Source: Candidatus Nitrotoga sp. SPKER
GTDB taxonomy: Bacteria; Pseudomonadota; Gammaproteobacteria; Burkholderiales; Gallionellaceae
Reading direction: 5' to 3'
Length of the DNA stretch: 64,000 bases
Assembly (NCBI GenBank): GCA_003402285.1
Contig: QFXG01000017.1
Location: 1 to 64,000, forward strand
The position numbers and the translations under genes were made by a program. Positions 20,365 to 29,477 of this stretch are shown one piece after another (the stretch's first letter is position 1; each line of letters opens with the position of its first letter). Below the pieces are notes generated by a model, which was given only the letters and a program-made list of their open reading frames with translations, was not told where the DNA came from and made no database searches.

Positions 20365-21110
20365 ATGGGTTTGCAACACACACAAGAATCTTACTTGGCG
20401 ACGGCAAGACCACAGGGCTACCAATCTTGCCGCCGCACGCGTCGCACTGCCCCCGATCCAGTCGTAGTGGAGACGTTTATTTATGCTGTGTGTGGCTGGT
20501 ATCGAGTGGCTGAATCGCCCCTGTTGCCGTTCTGGTCTGGGTTTCCAAAAAATGGAGCCGGTGGCATCATTAGGGTCTATAGCGCATCTTTCGGGGCGAG
20601 CAAAAATCGCTGCGGAATATATCTTCTCGAATTTCCGGGTAAAGAGTTTTACGTGGGCTAAGCTGTGGATGTTGTCCGTAGATTCGCTCAGCACAGAAAG
20701 AACTACGACGAGATCGTTGGGTTCTCATTTGTTCCCACGCCAAGTAAACTTCTTGATGAAACTGAAGGAGATCTAAATACCGTTCACGCGACCAATGTTG
20801 TCGGCGACACCAACTTGGACTTGGTGCTTCCCTGCGAACAGCAAGATTCGTGGCTTTCCCGGCATCTTTCAATCGAGATGAAACATCAGTTTCAGCAATC
20901 TCACTCCCAGATGCTCATCTTAAACGCTTTTCCAGTCAATTCTGGAAATTCATGGAGATGCTTGTTCTTGGTTATTTCAAGAACTTCCCCTCAGAAATGT
21001 GGGGGTTTTTAACCGTTGCATCGGATGTACTTTCCGAAATTTATGAAAATAACGAATTACTCATGGCAGCATTCTCATCAATAGAGCTCATCAGAAGAAA
21101 ACAAGTGTAG
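20365..21110 (+). pseudogene. GIY-YIG nuclease-like protein, broken by stop and frameshift
   Basis: The frame from 20365 reaches a GIY-YIG core: GIYLLEFPGKEFYVG, then TAA (20659-20661), then AVDVVRRFAQHRKNYDEIVGF in the same frame. Relatives have Gln after YVG, so CAA to TAA is the likely lesion. The downstream part has the companion segment DLVLPCEQQDSWLS. It then shifts frame near 20,850 to SLPDAHLKRFSSQFWKFMEM, which continues to 21110. GIY-YIG domains cut DNA. The start is uncertain, and no function should be expected unless the stop is read through. Confidence 0.7.
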
Positions 21111-21169
21111 TGGTCTAATAAAAACGTACACTTCGATAGGATTATTATTCAGCTAGAGAGGGATCACCG

Positions 21170-21690
21170 ATGAATAAGCACCGTAAGCATTACGAAGCCG
21201 CATTTAAATTAGAAGTTGCACGCATGGTAGTTGATCAAGGACTGAGTATCACGCAAGTGGTTAAAGACACGAACATAGGTCGCACAGCGGTAAGCCGCTG
21301 GATTGAACAATACCGGGCTGAGCAACTGGGTCAAACCGGTATCGGGAAGCCTATCACTGCCGAGTAGCAACGCATACGCCAACTGGAAACCGAGAACCGC
21401 CTACTGCGGTCGGACAATGAATTATTAAAAAGGCATCGGCCTTCTTTGCCCGCAAACTGAGATGACCTACCACATCATCAAGCAAGGCAACAGAAGGCTA
21501 TCAGCCAAGCATGTCGAGTATTACAAGTCAGCCGCTCGGGTTATTACACCGCCAAGCGGCGCGCCGAGAAGCCGGTCATTTGTGTCGCCAGTGTGCAGGT
21601 TAGAGCCGCCTTCGTGGCAAATCAACACTGCTATGGTAGTCGTCGTATTGTTGACGAATTAAAGGCGCAGCACTGCGATAGCGGCTCCAT
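21170..21690 (+). pseudogene. IS3-family remnant (orfA and start of orfB)
   Basis: ATG 21170 begins an IS3-type OrfA (HYEAAFKLEVARMVVDQGLS, helix-turn-helix, TAVSRWIEQYRAEQLG). A TAG at 21365-21367 stands where CAG is expected (AE-QQRIRQLE). The A-run near 21,425 has lost a base, so the KKASAFFARKL end is out of frame. OrfB begins MTYHIIKQ and continues in a shifted frame (RVLQVSRSGYYTAKRRAEKP, YGSRRIVDELKAQ), stopping near 21,675. The catalytic DDE core is absent. Inverted repeats were not identified. Confidence 0.8.
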
Positions 21691-21757
21691 TCAATTCTTC
21701 ACTCAAGCGAACCCAAACCGGCCTGGCGCCGTCGCCTGCTTAACTTCAACATTAGAA
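21686..21757 (+). other. attC-like (59-base-element-like) sequence, degraded
   Basis: Directly after the orfB break, CAATTC...CTCAAGC on the left and GCTTAACTTCAACATTAGA on the right flank a GC-rich centre. The arms resemble the outer arms of classic integron attC sites (CAATTCGTTCAAGC and GCTTAACTCAAGCGTTAGA, known from aadA-type cassettes). The two arms pair imperfectly with each other. The core is ATTAGAA rather than GTTRRRY, so the site would be decayed. Identification is by eye only. Confidence 0.35.
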
Positions 21758-21935
21758 ACTCTCAGTCTAACCGAAGATGCTTATACAAAATAAAAAGACG
21801 ATTGACTGAATCAGGAAAGTTTACTGTAGGGCAAAAACTAGTCTGACACAGGAAGATATTAAGACAGAAATTTAATTTCTAAAGTCTTCTCAAGCAAAAC
21901 CGCGATTTCCTGAAAATCAAGCTACAATTTGTGAA

Positions 21936-22412
21936 CTATTTTGCAGCAGGTGCGCTAACGGATGCTGCTGCATTCACTGCGGACTGTCCTTTAGCAGCCT
22001 GCTTCATAGCATAGGCGGCTTCCGGAGCTATGTAGTTTTCATCATGCTTAGCCAACACCTCATCTGCGCGGAACACGTTCCCCGCCTCAAGCTTGCCATG
22101 TACCACCACTCCTTTCCCCTCCTTGAAGAGATCGGGCAAAAAACCTTTGTACACAACCGGCATACTCTTGGCAGTATCAGTTATGCTGAAATGCACTGTT
22201 AAACCATCGCTCTGGCGCTTGACACTATCCATAACTACTAATCCACCCATACGGAAACCGCGGCCCTGCGGCGCTTCTTTGTTAAGAACTTGGGTCGGAG
22301 TAAAGTACAGACTAATATTATCGTTTAGCGCATATAACACCAAACCTATGGCAGTACCTAAAGCAACAAGTGCAAGAATGATATATACAAATTTTTTCTG
22401 ACGCGGTTTCAT
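21936..22412 (-). CDS. ccmE: Cytochrome c maturation protein CcmE (heme chaperone)
   Basis: CcmE of 158 residues. One N-terminal membrane helix (residues 8-29) anchors a periplasmic OB-fold. The conserved HDENY motif is at 123-127, and His 123 is the covalent heme attachment site in the family. It takes heme from CcmABCD and passes it to CcmF/H for ligation to apocytochrome c. It is the last ccm gene here: ccmF, ccmG and ccmH do not follow, and the IS3 remnant lies about 250 bases downstream. Confidence 0.95.
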   Translation of the reverse strand: MKPRQKKFVYIILALVALGTAIGLVLYALNDNISLYFTPTQVLNKEAPQGRGFRMGGLVVMDSVKRQSDGLTVHFSITDTAKSMPVVYKGFLPDLFKEGKGVVVHGKLEAGNVFRADEVLAKHDENYIAPEAAYAMKQAAKGQSAVNAAASVSAPAAK

Positions 22413-22636
22413 GTTATTTTTTCCAATATCAATATTATTCAGTCCGAATGTTTCATAAATAAGTACAGTCTCGGGCTTTTGAGTTTATTTTGTAAGGTTT
22501 TGTTCCACAGATATGTGAATACCCCACGCTTATGTCCGCATAGATAAGCATACTTGATTCCATTTGAATAATTTTTCGCGATCATCACAAGAATTAGTGA
22601 AATGCTCAGGATAGCTGACAAACCTATCCTTAAATA
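22413..22636. other. Unusually long spacer inside the ccm cluster
   Basis: These 224 bases separate ccmD from ccmE, genes that usually touch or overlap. No recognisable protein is encoded on either strand. A 60-codon minus-strand frame (22439-22621) has no family features and is not called. Confidence 0.6.
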
Positions 22637-22807
22637 TTACGTCACGGCATCTTCTGCATTGCGCATCAAATGTAATTGCTGCAAGATAAGCCTTCTTCTA
22701 TGGCGCACCATCAGAATTTCAATAATAAATATCAATAGTGCCATTCCATACGAACCCCATATGTACCAAGCATAGCCGTTCATGGCAAGAAACTCACCCC
22801 AGTTCAT
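22637..22807 (-). CDS. ccmD: Cytochrome c maturation protein CcmD (heme exporter protein D)
   Basis: A 56-residue frame from ATG 22807 to the stop at 22637. It reads MNWGEFLAMNGYAWYIWGSY, a membrane helix LLIFIIEILMV, then the basic stretch RHRRRLI. This is the CcmD pattern: a short tryptophan/tyrosine-rich start, one helix and an arginine-rich cytoplasmic end. CcmD helps release holo-CcmE from the CcmABC complex. The start overlaps the ccmC stop by four bases (ATGA). Confidence 0.92.
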   Translation of the reverse strand: MNWGEFLAMNGYAWYIWGSYGMALLIFIIEILMVRHRRRLILQQLHLMRNAEDAVT

Positions 22808-23541
22808 CGCCTAATCTCCACGAGTTCAGATATCCACTGGGCCTTACATTCACGCTCTAAAATAATACAACGCACACGTAATAAAGAAACCGCAATGGCA
22901 TATAACCAGACCGCCAGCATCATGGTGTACATACCTTGTTGCATAGTCACGTGCATACTGGTACCGGTGAATTTGACTGTCGCTCCTTGGTGCAGTGTAT
23001 TCCACCATTGCACTGAAAAATAAATGATAGGAACATTGACCGAGCCTATTATGGCAAGCAGCGCACTGGCGCGGTCGGCACGACGTGGATCATCAATCGA
23101 GGCATGCAAAGCAATAAAACCGAGGTAAAGAAATAGTAAGATGAGTTCGGAAGTCAGTCGCGCATCCCATACCCACCAAGCGCCCCACATTGGCTTGCCC
23201 CACAACGCGCCCGTCCATAGCGAAAGAAAGGCAAGCAGCGCACCTGTAGGTGCCAGCGCAGAGGCCATCATGGAAGACAGGCGCGTATTAAAAATCAGTC
23301 CTAGCGCTGCATAACTCGCCATAACCAAATAGATAAACATGGATAGGATGGAAGCAGGCACATGTATGAACATGATGCGATAAGCTTCACTTTGCTGGAT
23401 ATCAGTCGGTGCCACAAAAAAACCAATATAAAGCCCCACAACAAACAGGACGGCGGCTGACCCTGCAAACCAGGGCACCATTTTGCCTGCCACCCGATAA
23501 AAGGTGCTCGGCGAGGAATATTTAAACCAATTTATAGCCAA
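22804..23541 (-). CDS. ccmC: Heme exporter protein CcmC (TTG start)
   Basis: CcmC of 245 residues, a six-helix membrane protein that presents heme to CcmE. The tryptophan-rich WWD motif (WGKPMWGAWWVWDARLT, about 114-130) and flanking histidines (FIHVPAS at 60, NTLHQG) are the heme-binding site of the family. The start is TTG 23541, because the residues before the first internal Met (NWFKYSSPSTFYRVAGK) are conserved in the family. It is coupled to ccmD by ATGA. Confidence 0.95.
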   Translation of the reverse strand: MAINWFKYSSPSTFYRVAGKMVPWFAGSAAVLFVVGLYIGFFVAPTDIQQSEAYRIMFIHVPASILSMFIYLVMASYAALGLIFNTRLSSMMASALAPTGALLAFLSLWTGALWGKPMWGAWWVWDARLTSELILLFLYLGFIALHASIDDPRRADRASALLAIIGSVNVPIIYFSVQWWNTLHQGATVKFTGTSMHVTMQQGMYTMMLAVWLYAIAVSLLRVRCIILERECKAQWISELVEIRR

Positions 23542-23571
23542 TATCTACTCAATTAAAATACGCAATGTGCT

Positions 23572-24255
23572 TTATTCCACCGAAATACGCAAAGCAAGAG
23601 CCGTCAACCATGGCGTGAATACCAATGCCATTACCAATAGTGCGCCAAGTAACGATAAATGTGAACCTACACTTGTGCCACTTACAACAGCTTCGACTGC
23701 ACCTGCTCCAAAAATCAGCACCGGGATGCACAGTGGTAACACCAAAAGCGACACCAATGCTCCGCCACCGCGCAGCCCCAGTGTCAACGCCGCACCTACT
23801 GCACCTATCATGCTGAGTATCGGTGTGCCAAGAAACAGTGCAGCGATCAATACCCATAATGCCTGCGCCGACATATCAAACTGCAAGCCCAGCACCGGAG
23901 CCATAATCACCAACGGTAAACCGGAGACCATCCAGTGGGCCAAAATCTTAGCTAGCACGAGTACCGACAGCGACTGTGGTACTAGCATCATTTGCTCCAG
24001 AGTACCGTCCAGATAATCCGCTGAGAACATGCGCCCCAGTGATAGCATTGAAGCCAATAGAGCCGCTACCCAAACCACGCCAGGGGCCATTTTGCGCAGC
24101 ATATCCGTTTCGGGGCCCACTCCTAGAGGAAACAGACTGACCACAATGACGAAAAAAATTAGTGTAGTCAGCACATCAGCACGGCGACGCATGGCCAGCA
24201 CAAAATCGCGACGAATAACCAAACTCAACAAACCAATCAACGACAACTTATTCAT
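23572..24255 (-). CDS. ccmB: Heme exporter protein CcmB
   Basis: CcmB of 227 residues, the membrane partner of the CcmA ATPase. It has about six hydrophobic helices and the family segments VIRRDFVLAMRRRADVLTTL and FSADYLDGTLEQMMLVP. ATG 24255 is chosen because it overlaps the ccmA stop (ATGA). An in-frame GTG at 24270 would lie inside ccmA and adds no conserved sequence. Confidence 0.95.
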   Translation of the reverse strand: MNKLSLIGLLSLVIRRDFVLAMRRRADVLTTLIFFVIVVSLFPLGVGPETDMLRKMAPGVVWVAALLASMLSLGRMFSADYLDGTLEQMMLVPQSLSVLVLAKILAHWMVSGLPLVIMAPVLGLQFDMSAQALWVLIAALFLGTPILSMIGAVGAALTLGLRGGGALVSLLVLPLCIPVLIFGAGAVEAVVSGTSVGSHLSLLGALLVMALVFTPWLTALALRISVE

Positions 24256-24866
24256 GACAGCGCAAACCACCGCGTTGTAATTCCCACTACTTGTAGTGGC
24301 TGATGGGTAGTGTAGATCACCATGCCATTATTCGCCAGATGCTCACCAATCAATTCTTGCATCAGTTCAACCGCACCCACATCCAACGCAGTGAGCGGTT
24401 CATCCAGTACCCATAAAGATGCATTACTGAGTAACAAGCGAGCCAACGCCACACGCCGACGTTGCCCTTGAGACAGCACTTTGACCGGCAAAGTTTCCCG
24501 ACCACGCAAGCCCATACGACGTAAGGCCGCAATTACCTGTTTATCATCTACCTTACAACCAGCCAACCCTGCACTAATATGTAAGTTCTCCAGTGCATTC
24601 AATTCGTCCTTGATGGCATTTAAATGACCGAGATAAATCATCTCGGCATAAAATGCATCACCCAGTTCACGAATGTTCTGTCCGCGCCACCGAATCTCGC
24701 CCGCAACAGGCATTATAAAACCGCATAAAGTACGCAGCAGGCTAGTTTTACCGCTGCCGTTAGCGCCCTGTACCTGTAACAACTCGCCAACTGATAAAGA
24801 AAAATTTAGATCAGAAAATAGGAGATGATCTCCGCGACTACAAGTAAGATTGCTAATTTCCAGCAT
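24252..24866 (-). CDS. ccmA: Cytochrome c biogenesis ATP-binding protein CcmA
   Basis: CcmA of 204 residues, the ABC ATPase of the CcmABCD machine. Walker A is GANGSGKT (34-41), the signature is LSQGQ (131-135), and Walker B is LWVLDEP (151-157). ATP hydrolysis drives release of heme-loaded CcmE. It is the first gene of the ccm cluster. A 263-base gap precedes it, where no convincing promoter was found. Confidence 0.96.
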   Translation of the reverse strand: MLEISNLTCSRGDHLLFSDLNFSLSVGELLQVQGANGSGKTSLLRTLCGFIMPVAGEIRWRGQNIRELGDAFYAEMIYLGHLNAIKDELNALENLHISAGLAGCKVDDKQVIAALRRMGLRGRETLPVKVLSQGQRRRVALARLLLSNASLWVLDEPLTALDVGAVELMQELIGEHLANNGMVIYTTHQPLQVVGITTRWFALS

Positions 24867-25129
24867 TACACGGTCAATTTTCGTTCAATATAAAATAGCG
24901 CGGAATTGTATACGATTGCACCAGTGCATGTTAGTCAAAAAGTAGCGATGTTTACTACCGCGATATAGTGGCATTATAAAAATGACATGACTCATTGATC
25001 GGTCAGTGAAACTGCACAGTGACACGTCCCTTCCCCTTCACATGTATCCTGTCTGTATTAATAGACCTAACGAGCAGAGTTGTATTCACTGAAAAACAGT
25101 AAATTAGAGAAAGTATATTGGCTGCACAG

Positions 25130-26116
25130 TTATTTTTGATAACGATTCACTGCGTTGTTGTGTTCATTTAACGTATTTGAAAATTGTGAACTGCCATTCC
25201 CGCGTGCTACAAAGTACAACGCATCGGTGGAAGCCGGATGAAGAGTCGCCTGTATCGAAGCCAATCCCGGCAGTGAAATCGGAGTAGGTGGCATGCCTGT
25301 GCGGGTATAAGTGTTGTATGACGTATCAGTTAGTAAATCACGCTTGCGTAAATTGCCATCGAAACTCTCTCCTAGTCCATAAATTACAGTTGGATCAGTT
25401 TGCAGCAGCATCCCCTTGCGCAGACGGTTGATAAATACGGCCGCTATCATGCTACGATCACTTGCCTGCCCTGTTTCTTTTTCCACGATAGAGGCCAGAA
25501 TCAACGCCTCGTAGGCCGATTTAAGAGGCAGGTCAGGCATGCGTTCTTGCCAGCTGTCCTGCAGATGCAATTGCATTGTCTTATAGGCGCGCTTAAGCAA
25601 AGTGAGATCACTTGTGCCTTTGACAAAATAATAGGTATCGGGGAAAAATAGCCCCTCGGCATAGGCTTCTTCTGCGCCGATATGTCGCAGAATTTCTGCT
25701 TCGGGCAGGCTTGCGCTGTCATGCCGAATGGCCGGATTGGTATTTAATGCTGTGCGGAATTGATTGAATGTCCAACCTTCAATTATGCTGAACTCACTCT
25801 GGGCGGCCTGCCCATCTGTCACAACGGTTAATAATTCCAACATCGTAACCGCAGTTTCCAACTCATAGTTGCCAGCCTGTATCTGTGTAGATTTGCCCAG
25901 CATCCGCGCCAACCAGACAAACATCCAATCATTGGGTAACACGCCAGCCTGTTGCATCTGCCGCGCCGCAGCCTTCAAGCTGCTGCCCTGATCAAGGGAA
26001 AATTCTAAGGGAAGCGTGGCAAAGCTCAGGGGACGAATAACATAATAGCCAATAGCACTCGCCATCAGTACGACCAGAAGCAACACAATAACTAGCAAGC
26101 GCTTAATCGTGCGCAT
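25130..26116 (-). CDS. mltG: Endolytic murein transglycosylase MltG
   Basis: A YceG-like protein of 328 residues: an N-terminal membrane helix (6-27), a LysM-like part and the YceG catalytic domain. The conserved SIVEKETG stretch (about 209-216) supplies the catalytic glutamate. The enzyme cuts nascent glycan strands and sets chain length at the inner membrane. It overlaps the end of pabC by 14 bases, an arrangement (pabC-mltG after fabF) conserved in many proteobacteria. Confidence 0.95.
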   Translation of the reverse strand: MRTIKRLLVIVLLLVVLMASAIGYYVIRPLSFATLPLEFSLDQGSSLKAAARQMQQAGVLPNDWMFVWLARMLGKSTQIQAGNYELETAVTMLELLTVVTDGQAAQSEFSIIEGWTFNQFRTALNTNPAIRHDSASLPEAEILRHIGAEEAYAEGLFFPDTYYFVKGTSDLTLLKRAYKTMQLHLQDSWQERMPDLPLKSAYEALILASIVEKETGQASDRSMIAAVFINRLRKGMLLQTDPTVIYGLGESFDGNLRKRDLLTDTSYNTYTRTGMPPTPISLPGLASIQATLHPASTDALYFVARGNGSSQFSNTLNEHNNAVNRYQK

Positions 26117-26915
26117 GATTCAACCATTCCTGCACTTGCATGGAAATCGGATGATGGCTCCATTCGCTGCCTGCCAGCTCACGCACCGGCCATAAACCAA
26201 TCACACTATTCACCAAGAATATTTCGTCAGCAATCAGCAATTCTGCCAATCCAAACTGTTGGATCCAGCACGGTACGCCATGTTCAGCGGCCCACTCTAT
26301 TACGCGCTCACGTTGTATACCGGCCACACCACAGTTCGATAAATTCGGTGTAAACAATTCACCGTTCCGTACCATGAACAGATTGCTGCGTATCCCCTCA
26401 ATCACATTGCCGAAGATATCCAGCAACAAACCCTCTGCAATGTCTGGGTCGCTCCATTCCGCAGCAGCTAGAACATTTTCCAAACGGTTAAGGTGCTTAA
26501 TGCCCGCCAGTTTCAGTTGATGAGCCAAACGTAAATCACATAATCGGAGTCTGACACCATGCGAATAATTTTTGTCTGGGTAATTAAGTGCAGGAGTGAA
26601 GCTCAAGATGCGTGTCGGAATCATATTTTCGACTGCAGCATAGCCACGAGTGACTTGTTCGCCACGTGTGATGATAATTTTTGCCACACCATCGAGCCGT
26701 TGTTCAATTAAATACCGCAATTCCTTAAACAGCAGTGCCGCTTCTGGACAAGTGATGTGTAATGCAGAACAATCCTGTTGCAATTTGCGATAGTGACGCG
26801 GCCAATATTGTATGTACCCATCGATCACACGCAGCGTGCGAAATATACCATCTCCATATAGCAAACCACGGTCATGAACACTAACTTGATCTCCCGGCAC
26901 GCCATTGATCAGCAT
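26103..26915 (-). CDS. pabC: Aminodeoxychorismate lyase
   Basis: A fold-type IV PLP enzyme of 270 residues that converts 4-amino-4-deoxychorismate to p-aminobenzoate and pyruvate in folate synthesis. Segments SVHDRGLLYGDGIFRTLRV, the Lys in GIKHLNRLENV and SNLFMVRNGEL fit the family. ATG 26915 has a good AAGGA site six bases upstream, so it is preferred over an in-frame TTG at 26936. The gene lies between fabF and mltG, as usual. Confidence 0.92.
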   Translation of the reverse strand: MLINGVPGDQVSVHDRGLLYGDGIFRTLRVIDGYIQYWPRHYRKLQQDCSALHITCPEAALLFKELRYLIEQRLDGVAKIIITRGEQVTRGYAAVENMIPTRILSFTPALNYPDKNYSHGVRLRLCDLRLAHQLKLAGIKHLNRLENVLAAAEWSDPDIAEGLLLDIFGNVIEGIRSNLFMVRNGELFTPNLSNCGVAGIQRERVIEWAAEHGVPCWIQQFGLAELLIADEIFLVNSVIGLWPVRELAGSEWSHHPISMQVQEWLNHAHD

Positions 26916-26941
26916 GTAATTCCTTGAGACGTGCAAGTGCT

Positions 26942-28180
26942 TTAAACCTTACGGAACACCAAAGTAGCATTGGTACCGCCAAAGCCGAAGGAGTTGGACA
27001 TGGCAATATTAATTGTCATGTTACGCGCGATATTGGGCACATAATCCATATCACATGCTTCATCCTGCTCGAAAATATTTATGGTGGGTGGGGCAATCTG
27101 ATGATAAATACCAAGCGCGGAAAATATAGCCTCTACACCACCCGCAGCACCCAGTAAGTGTCCCGTCATGGATTTGGTAGAACTAACCTTGACTTTCATC
27201 GCGTGTTCGCCTAGACAGCGCTTCATTGCCATGGTCTCCGCCAAGTCGCCTAGTGGAGTGGATGTGCCATGCGCATTAATGTAATCCACCTGATCCACAT
27301 TAAGGCCGGCATTACGCAAGGCATTATTCATACAACGCGCGGCACCCTCGCCATCCTCGCGCGGTGCAGTCATGTGGTATGCATCGGCACTCATACCATA
27401 ACCTGCCACTTCGGCGTAAATTTTCGCACCGCGTGATTTAGCATGTTCATATTCTTCCAGCACTAAAACCCCCGCACCTTCTCCCATTACAAAGCCATCG
27501 CGTTCTTTGTCCCATGGGCGGCTAGCGGTAGCAGGATCGTCATTGCGGGTGGAAAGCGCTCGTGCAGATGCAAATCCTCCTAGCGCAAGTGCACAAACTG
27601 ATCCTTCTGAGCCACCTGCGATCATAATGTCGGCATCTCCATATTCGATCAATCGGGCAGATTCACCTATGCAATGAGTGGCTGTGGAGCAGGCGGTCAC
27701 CATGGACAAATTAGGCCCTTTAAAGCCATACATGATGGACAAATTTCCAGAAATCATGTTGATAATTGTACCTGGAATAAAGAACGGGGAAATCTTGCGA
27801 GGACCCGCTGCCAGGTAGTCGTTATGACTATTTTCAATCATCGGCAATCCGCCGATACCAGAACCAATATTGACACCAATGCGTTCGGCGTTTTGCTCAG
27901 TTACCTCGATTCCGGCATCTTTAATTGCCTCAATGCCAGCCGCCAAGCCATAATGAATAAATACATCCATACGTCGAGCATCTTTGGCAGAGAGAAATTT
28001 GTCTACATCAAACCCTTGCACCTCTCCAGCAATCTTTGATGAAAACAGGCTGGCATCAAAACGGGTAATGCGAGTAATGCCTGATTTACCATCAACAATA
28101 TTTTGCCATGCTTGGGTAATTCCAGTCCCAACGGGCGAAACAATACCCAGGCCAGTAATGACGACTCTGCGTTTTGCCAA
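26942..28180 (-). CDS. fabF: 3-oxoacyl-[acyl-carrier-protein] synthase II (TTG start)
   Basis: FabF of 412 residues, a condensing enzyme of fatty acid elongation. The catalytic triad is visible: Cys 164 in TACSTATH, His in NAHGTSTPLGD (about 304) and His in TGHLLGAAGG (about 341). The start is TTG 28180 behind ACGGAG. The encoded MAKRRVVITGLGIVSPVG is the normal N terminus. It follows acpP by 40 bases. Confidence 0.96.
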   Translation of the reverse strand: MAKRRVVITGLGIVSPVGTGITQAWQNIVDGKSGITRITRFDASLFSSKIAGEVQGFDVDKFLSAKDARRMDVFIHYGLAAGIEAIKDAGIEVTEQNAERIGVNIGSGIGGLPMIENSHNDYLAAGPRKISPFFIPGTIINMISGNLSIMYGFKGPNLSMVTACSTATHCIGESARLIEYGDADIMIAGGSEGSVCALALGGFASARALSTRNDDPATASRPWDKERDGFVMGEGAGVLVLEEYEHAKSRGAKIYAEVAGYGMSADAYHMTAPREDGEGAARCMNNALRNAGLNVDQVDYINAHGTSTPLGDLAETMAMKRCLGEHAMKVKVSSTKSMTGHLLGAAGGVEAIFSALGIYHQIAPPTINIFEQDEACDMDYVPNIARNMTINIAMSNSFGFGGTNATLVFRKV

Positions 28181-28220
28181 ACCGAACTCCGTAATTTTAG
28201 GGGAAAAGCGAAAGGATGAA

Positions 28221-28457
28221 TTACTTAGGATGATCGTTAACGTAATCGATTGCCTGTTGCACCGTTGTTATTTTCTCAGCGTCTTCGTCTGGAATTTCAC
28301 ACTCGAACTCTTCTTCCAACGCCATCACCAGCTCAACCGTATCCAATGAATCGGCACCCAGATCATTAACAAACGAAGACTCATTCTTCACTTCAGTCTC
28401 GTTTACACCGAGTTGTTCAGCAACGATTTTTTTAACGCGTTGTTCGATATTAGACAT
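28221..28457 (-). CDS. acpP: Acyl carrier protein
   Basis: ACP of 78 residues, acidic. The phosphopantetheine attachment Ser 37 lies in [18 protein letters not shown]. It carries growing acyl chains for fatty acid and lipid synthesis. ATG 28457 is preceded by AGGGAGAG. The frame is open upstream, but those residues are not ACP-like. fabG, fabD and fabH, which usually precede acpP, are not adjacent here. Confidence 0.97.
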   Translation of the reverse strand: MSNIEQRVKKIVAEQLGVNETEVKNESSFVNDLGADSLDTVELVMALEEEFECEIPDEDAEKITTVQQAIDYVNDHPK

Positions 28458-28498
28458 GTAACTCTCCCTACTCTGGTTAAAGTTCAAAAAGCCTCGAC

Positions 28499-28527
28499 AT
28501 TCTACCAAACTTACCTCAAATTCCCAA
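28499..28527 (-). promoter_or_regulatory. Putative acpP-fabF promoter
   Basis: On the minus strand, TTGGGA (28522-28527), 17 bases and TAGAAT (28499-28504) form a sigma-70 pattern about 40 bases before the acpP start. Having its own promoter fits the high expression of ACP and the unusual neighbour pssA. Confidence 0.55.
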
Positions 28528-28694
28528 CTGCCAGCCTATTCCAATACAAAATGTGTTTGATGAGTATTGGTATTTCTATCGAGAAATGGGTCTCAAATTA
28601 AATAATTGATGGATGTAATTCAAAAGTTCCTTATCAATCCAAATTAAGGGTGAACCATACTTACTTTCACCAGCGCACTGTTTTTTGTCATCCA

Positions 28695-29447
28695 CTATGT
28701 AGTTGGACTAGAAGTTTTTTTTCGAAAACCCAGCAGCCATAACACATAGCCAGATAGGGCATAACACAAAAAGAGCAAAAACAGTACTCCGGGTGGATAG
28801 CTGGAAATCAGTATAAAAAATAACGCGACCAGGATAATTACGATAAACGGCACGCTCTTGCGCATATTAAAATCTTTAAAACTGTAGAAGCGCACGTTGC
28901 TTACCATACTCAAACCGGCAAACACCGTGAGAATGACAGCATACCAACGCATCTCTTGACCACTAAAATGATTGTCTAACATCACCCAAACAAAGCCTGC
29001 AATCACCGCGGCGGCGGCAGGGCTAGGCAGGCCTTGAAAGAATCGCTTGTCTATCGTTTCAATATTAGCGTTGAAACGTGCCAGTCGTAGCGCCGTACCA
29101 GCGCAATAAATAAAGGCTGCGAACCAACCCAGCTTACCTAAATCCTTGAATGCCCATTCATACATCAGCAAAGAGGGCGCCACCCCGAACGAGACCATGT
29201 CGGACAGACTATCATATTCCGCCCCAAATTCACTTTGAGTGCGAGTCAATCGCGCCACACGACCATCCAGACCATCTAGTACCATAGCAATAAAAATTGC
29301 TACCGCAGCAAATTCAAATTTGCTATTCATTGCCTGCACGATGGCATAAAAACCGGCAAACAACGCCGCCGTAGTCAACAAATTGGGTAGCAGGTAGATA
29401 CTACGCCTGCGCAGATTCATCGGTTTTCTGTCATCCAGGTCAATCAT
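28695..29447 (-). CDS. pssA: CDP-diacylglycerol--serine O-phosphatidyltransferase
   Basis: A 250-residue integral membrane CDP-alcohol phosphatidyltransferase. The catalytic motif appears as LDGLDGRVARLTRTQSEFGAEYDSLSDM (DG-x2-AR-x8-G-x3-D-x3-D). It makes phosphatidylserine from CDP-diacylglycerol and serine. This is the membrane-spanning type-II enzyme, not the peripheral E. coli form. It is paired with psd upstream, which decarboxylates its product to phosphatidylethanolamine. Confidence 0.95.
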   Translation of the reverse strand: MIDLDDRKPMNLRRRSIYLLPNLLTTAALFAGFYAIVQAMNSKFEFAAVAIFIAMVLDGLDGRVARLTRTQSEFGAEYDSLSDMVSFGVAPSLLMYEWAFKDLGKLGWFAAFIYCAGTALRLARFNANIETIDKRFFQGLPSPAAAAVIAGFVWVMLDNHFSGQEMRWYAVILTVFAGLSMVSNVRFYSFKDFNMRKSVPFIVIILVALFFILISSYPPGVLFLLFLCYALSGYVLWLLGFRKKTSSPTT

Positions 29448-29477
29448 GATTTTGAAAGCTTCTCATCATAATGAGCT

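Noticed and set aside
22439-22621. 60-codon minus-strand frame in the ccmD-ccmE gap
   Set aside because: No family features, poor codon pattern and no ribosome-binding site; likely chance.
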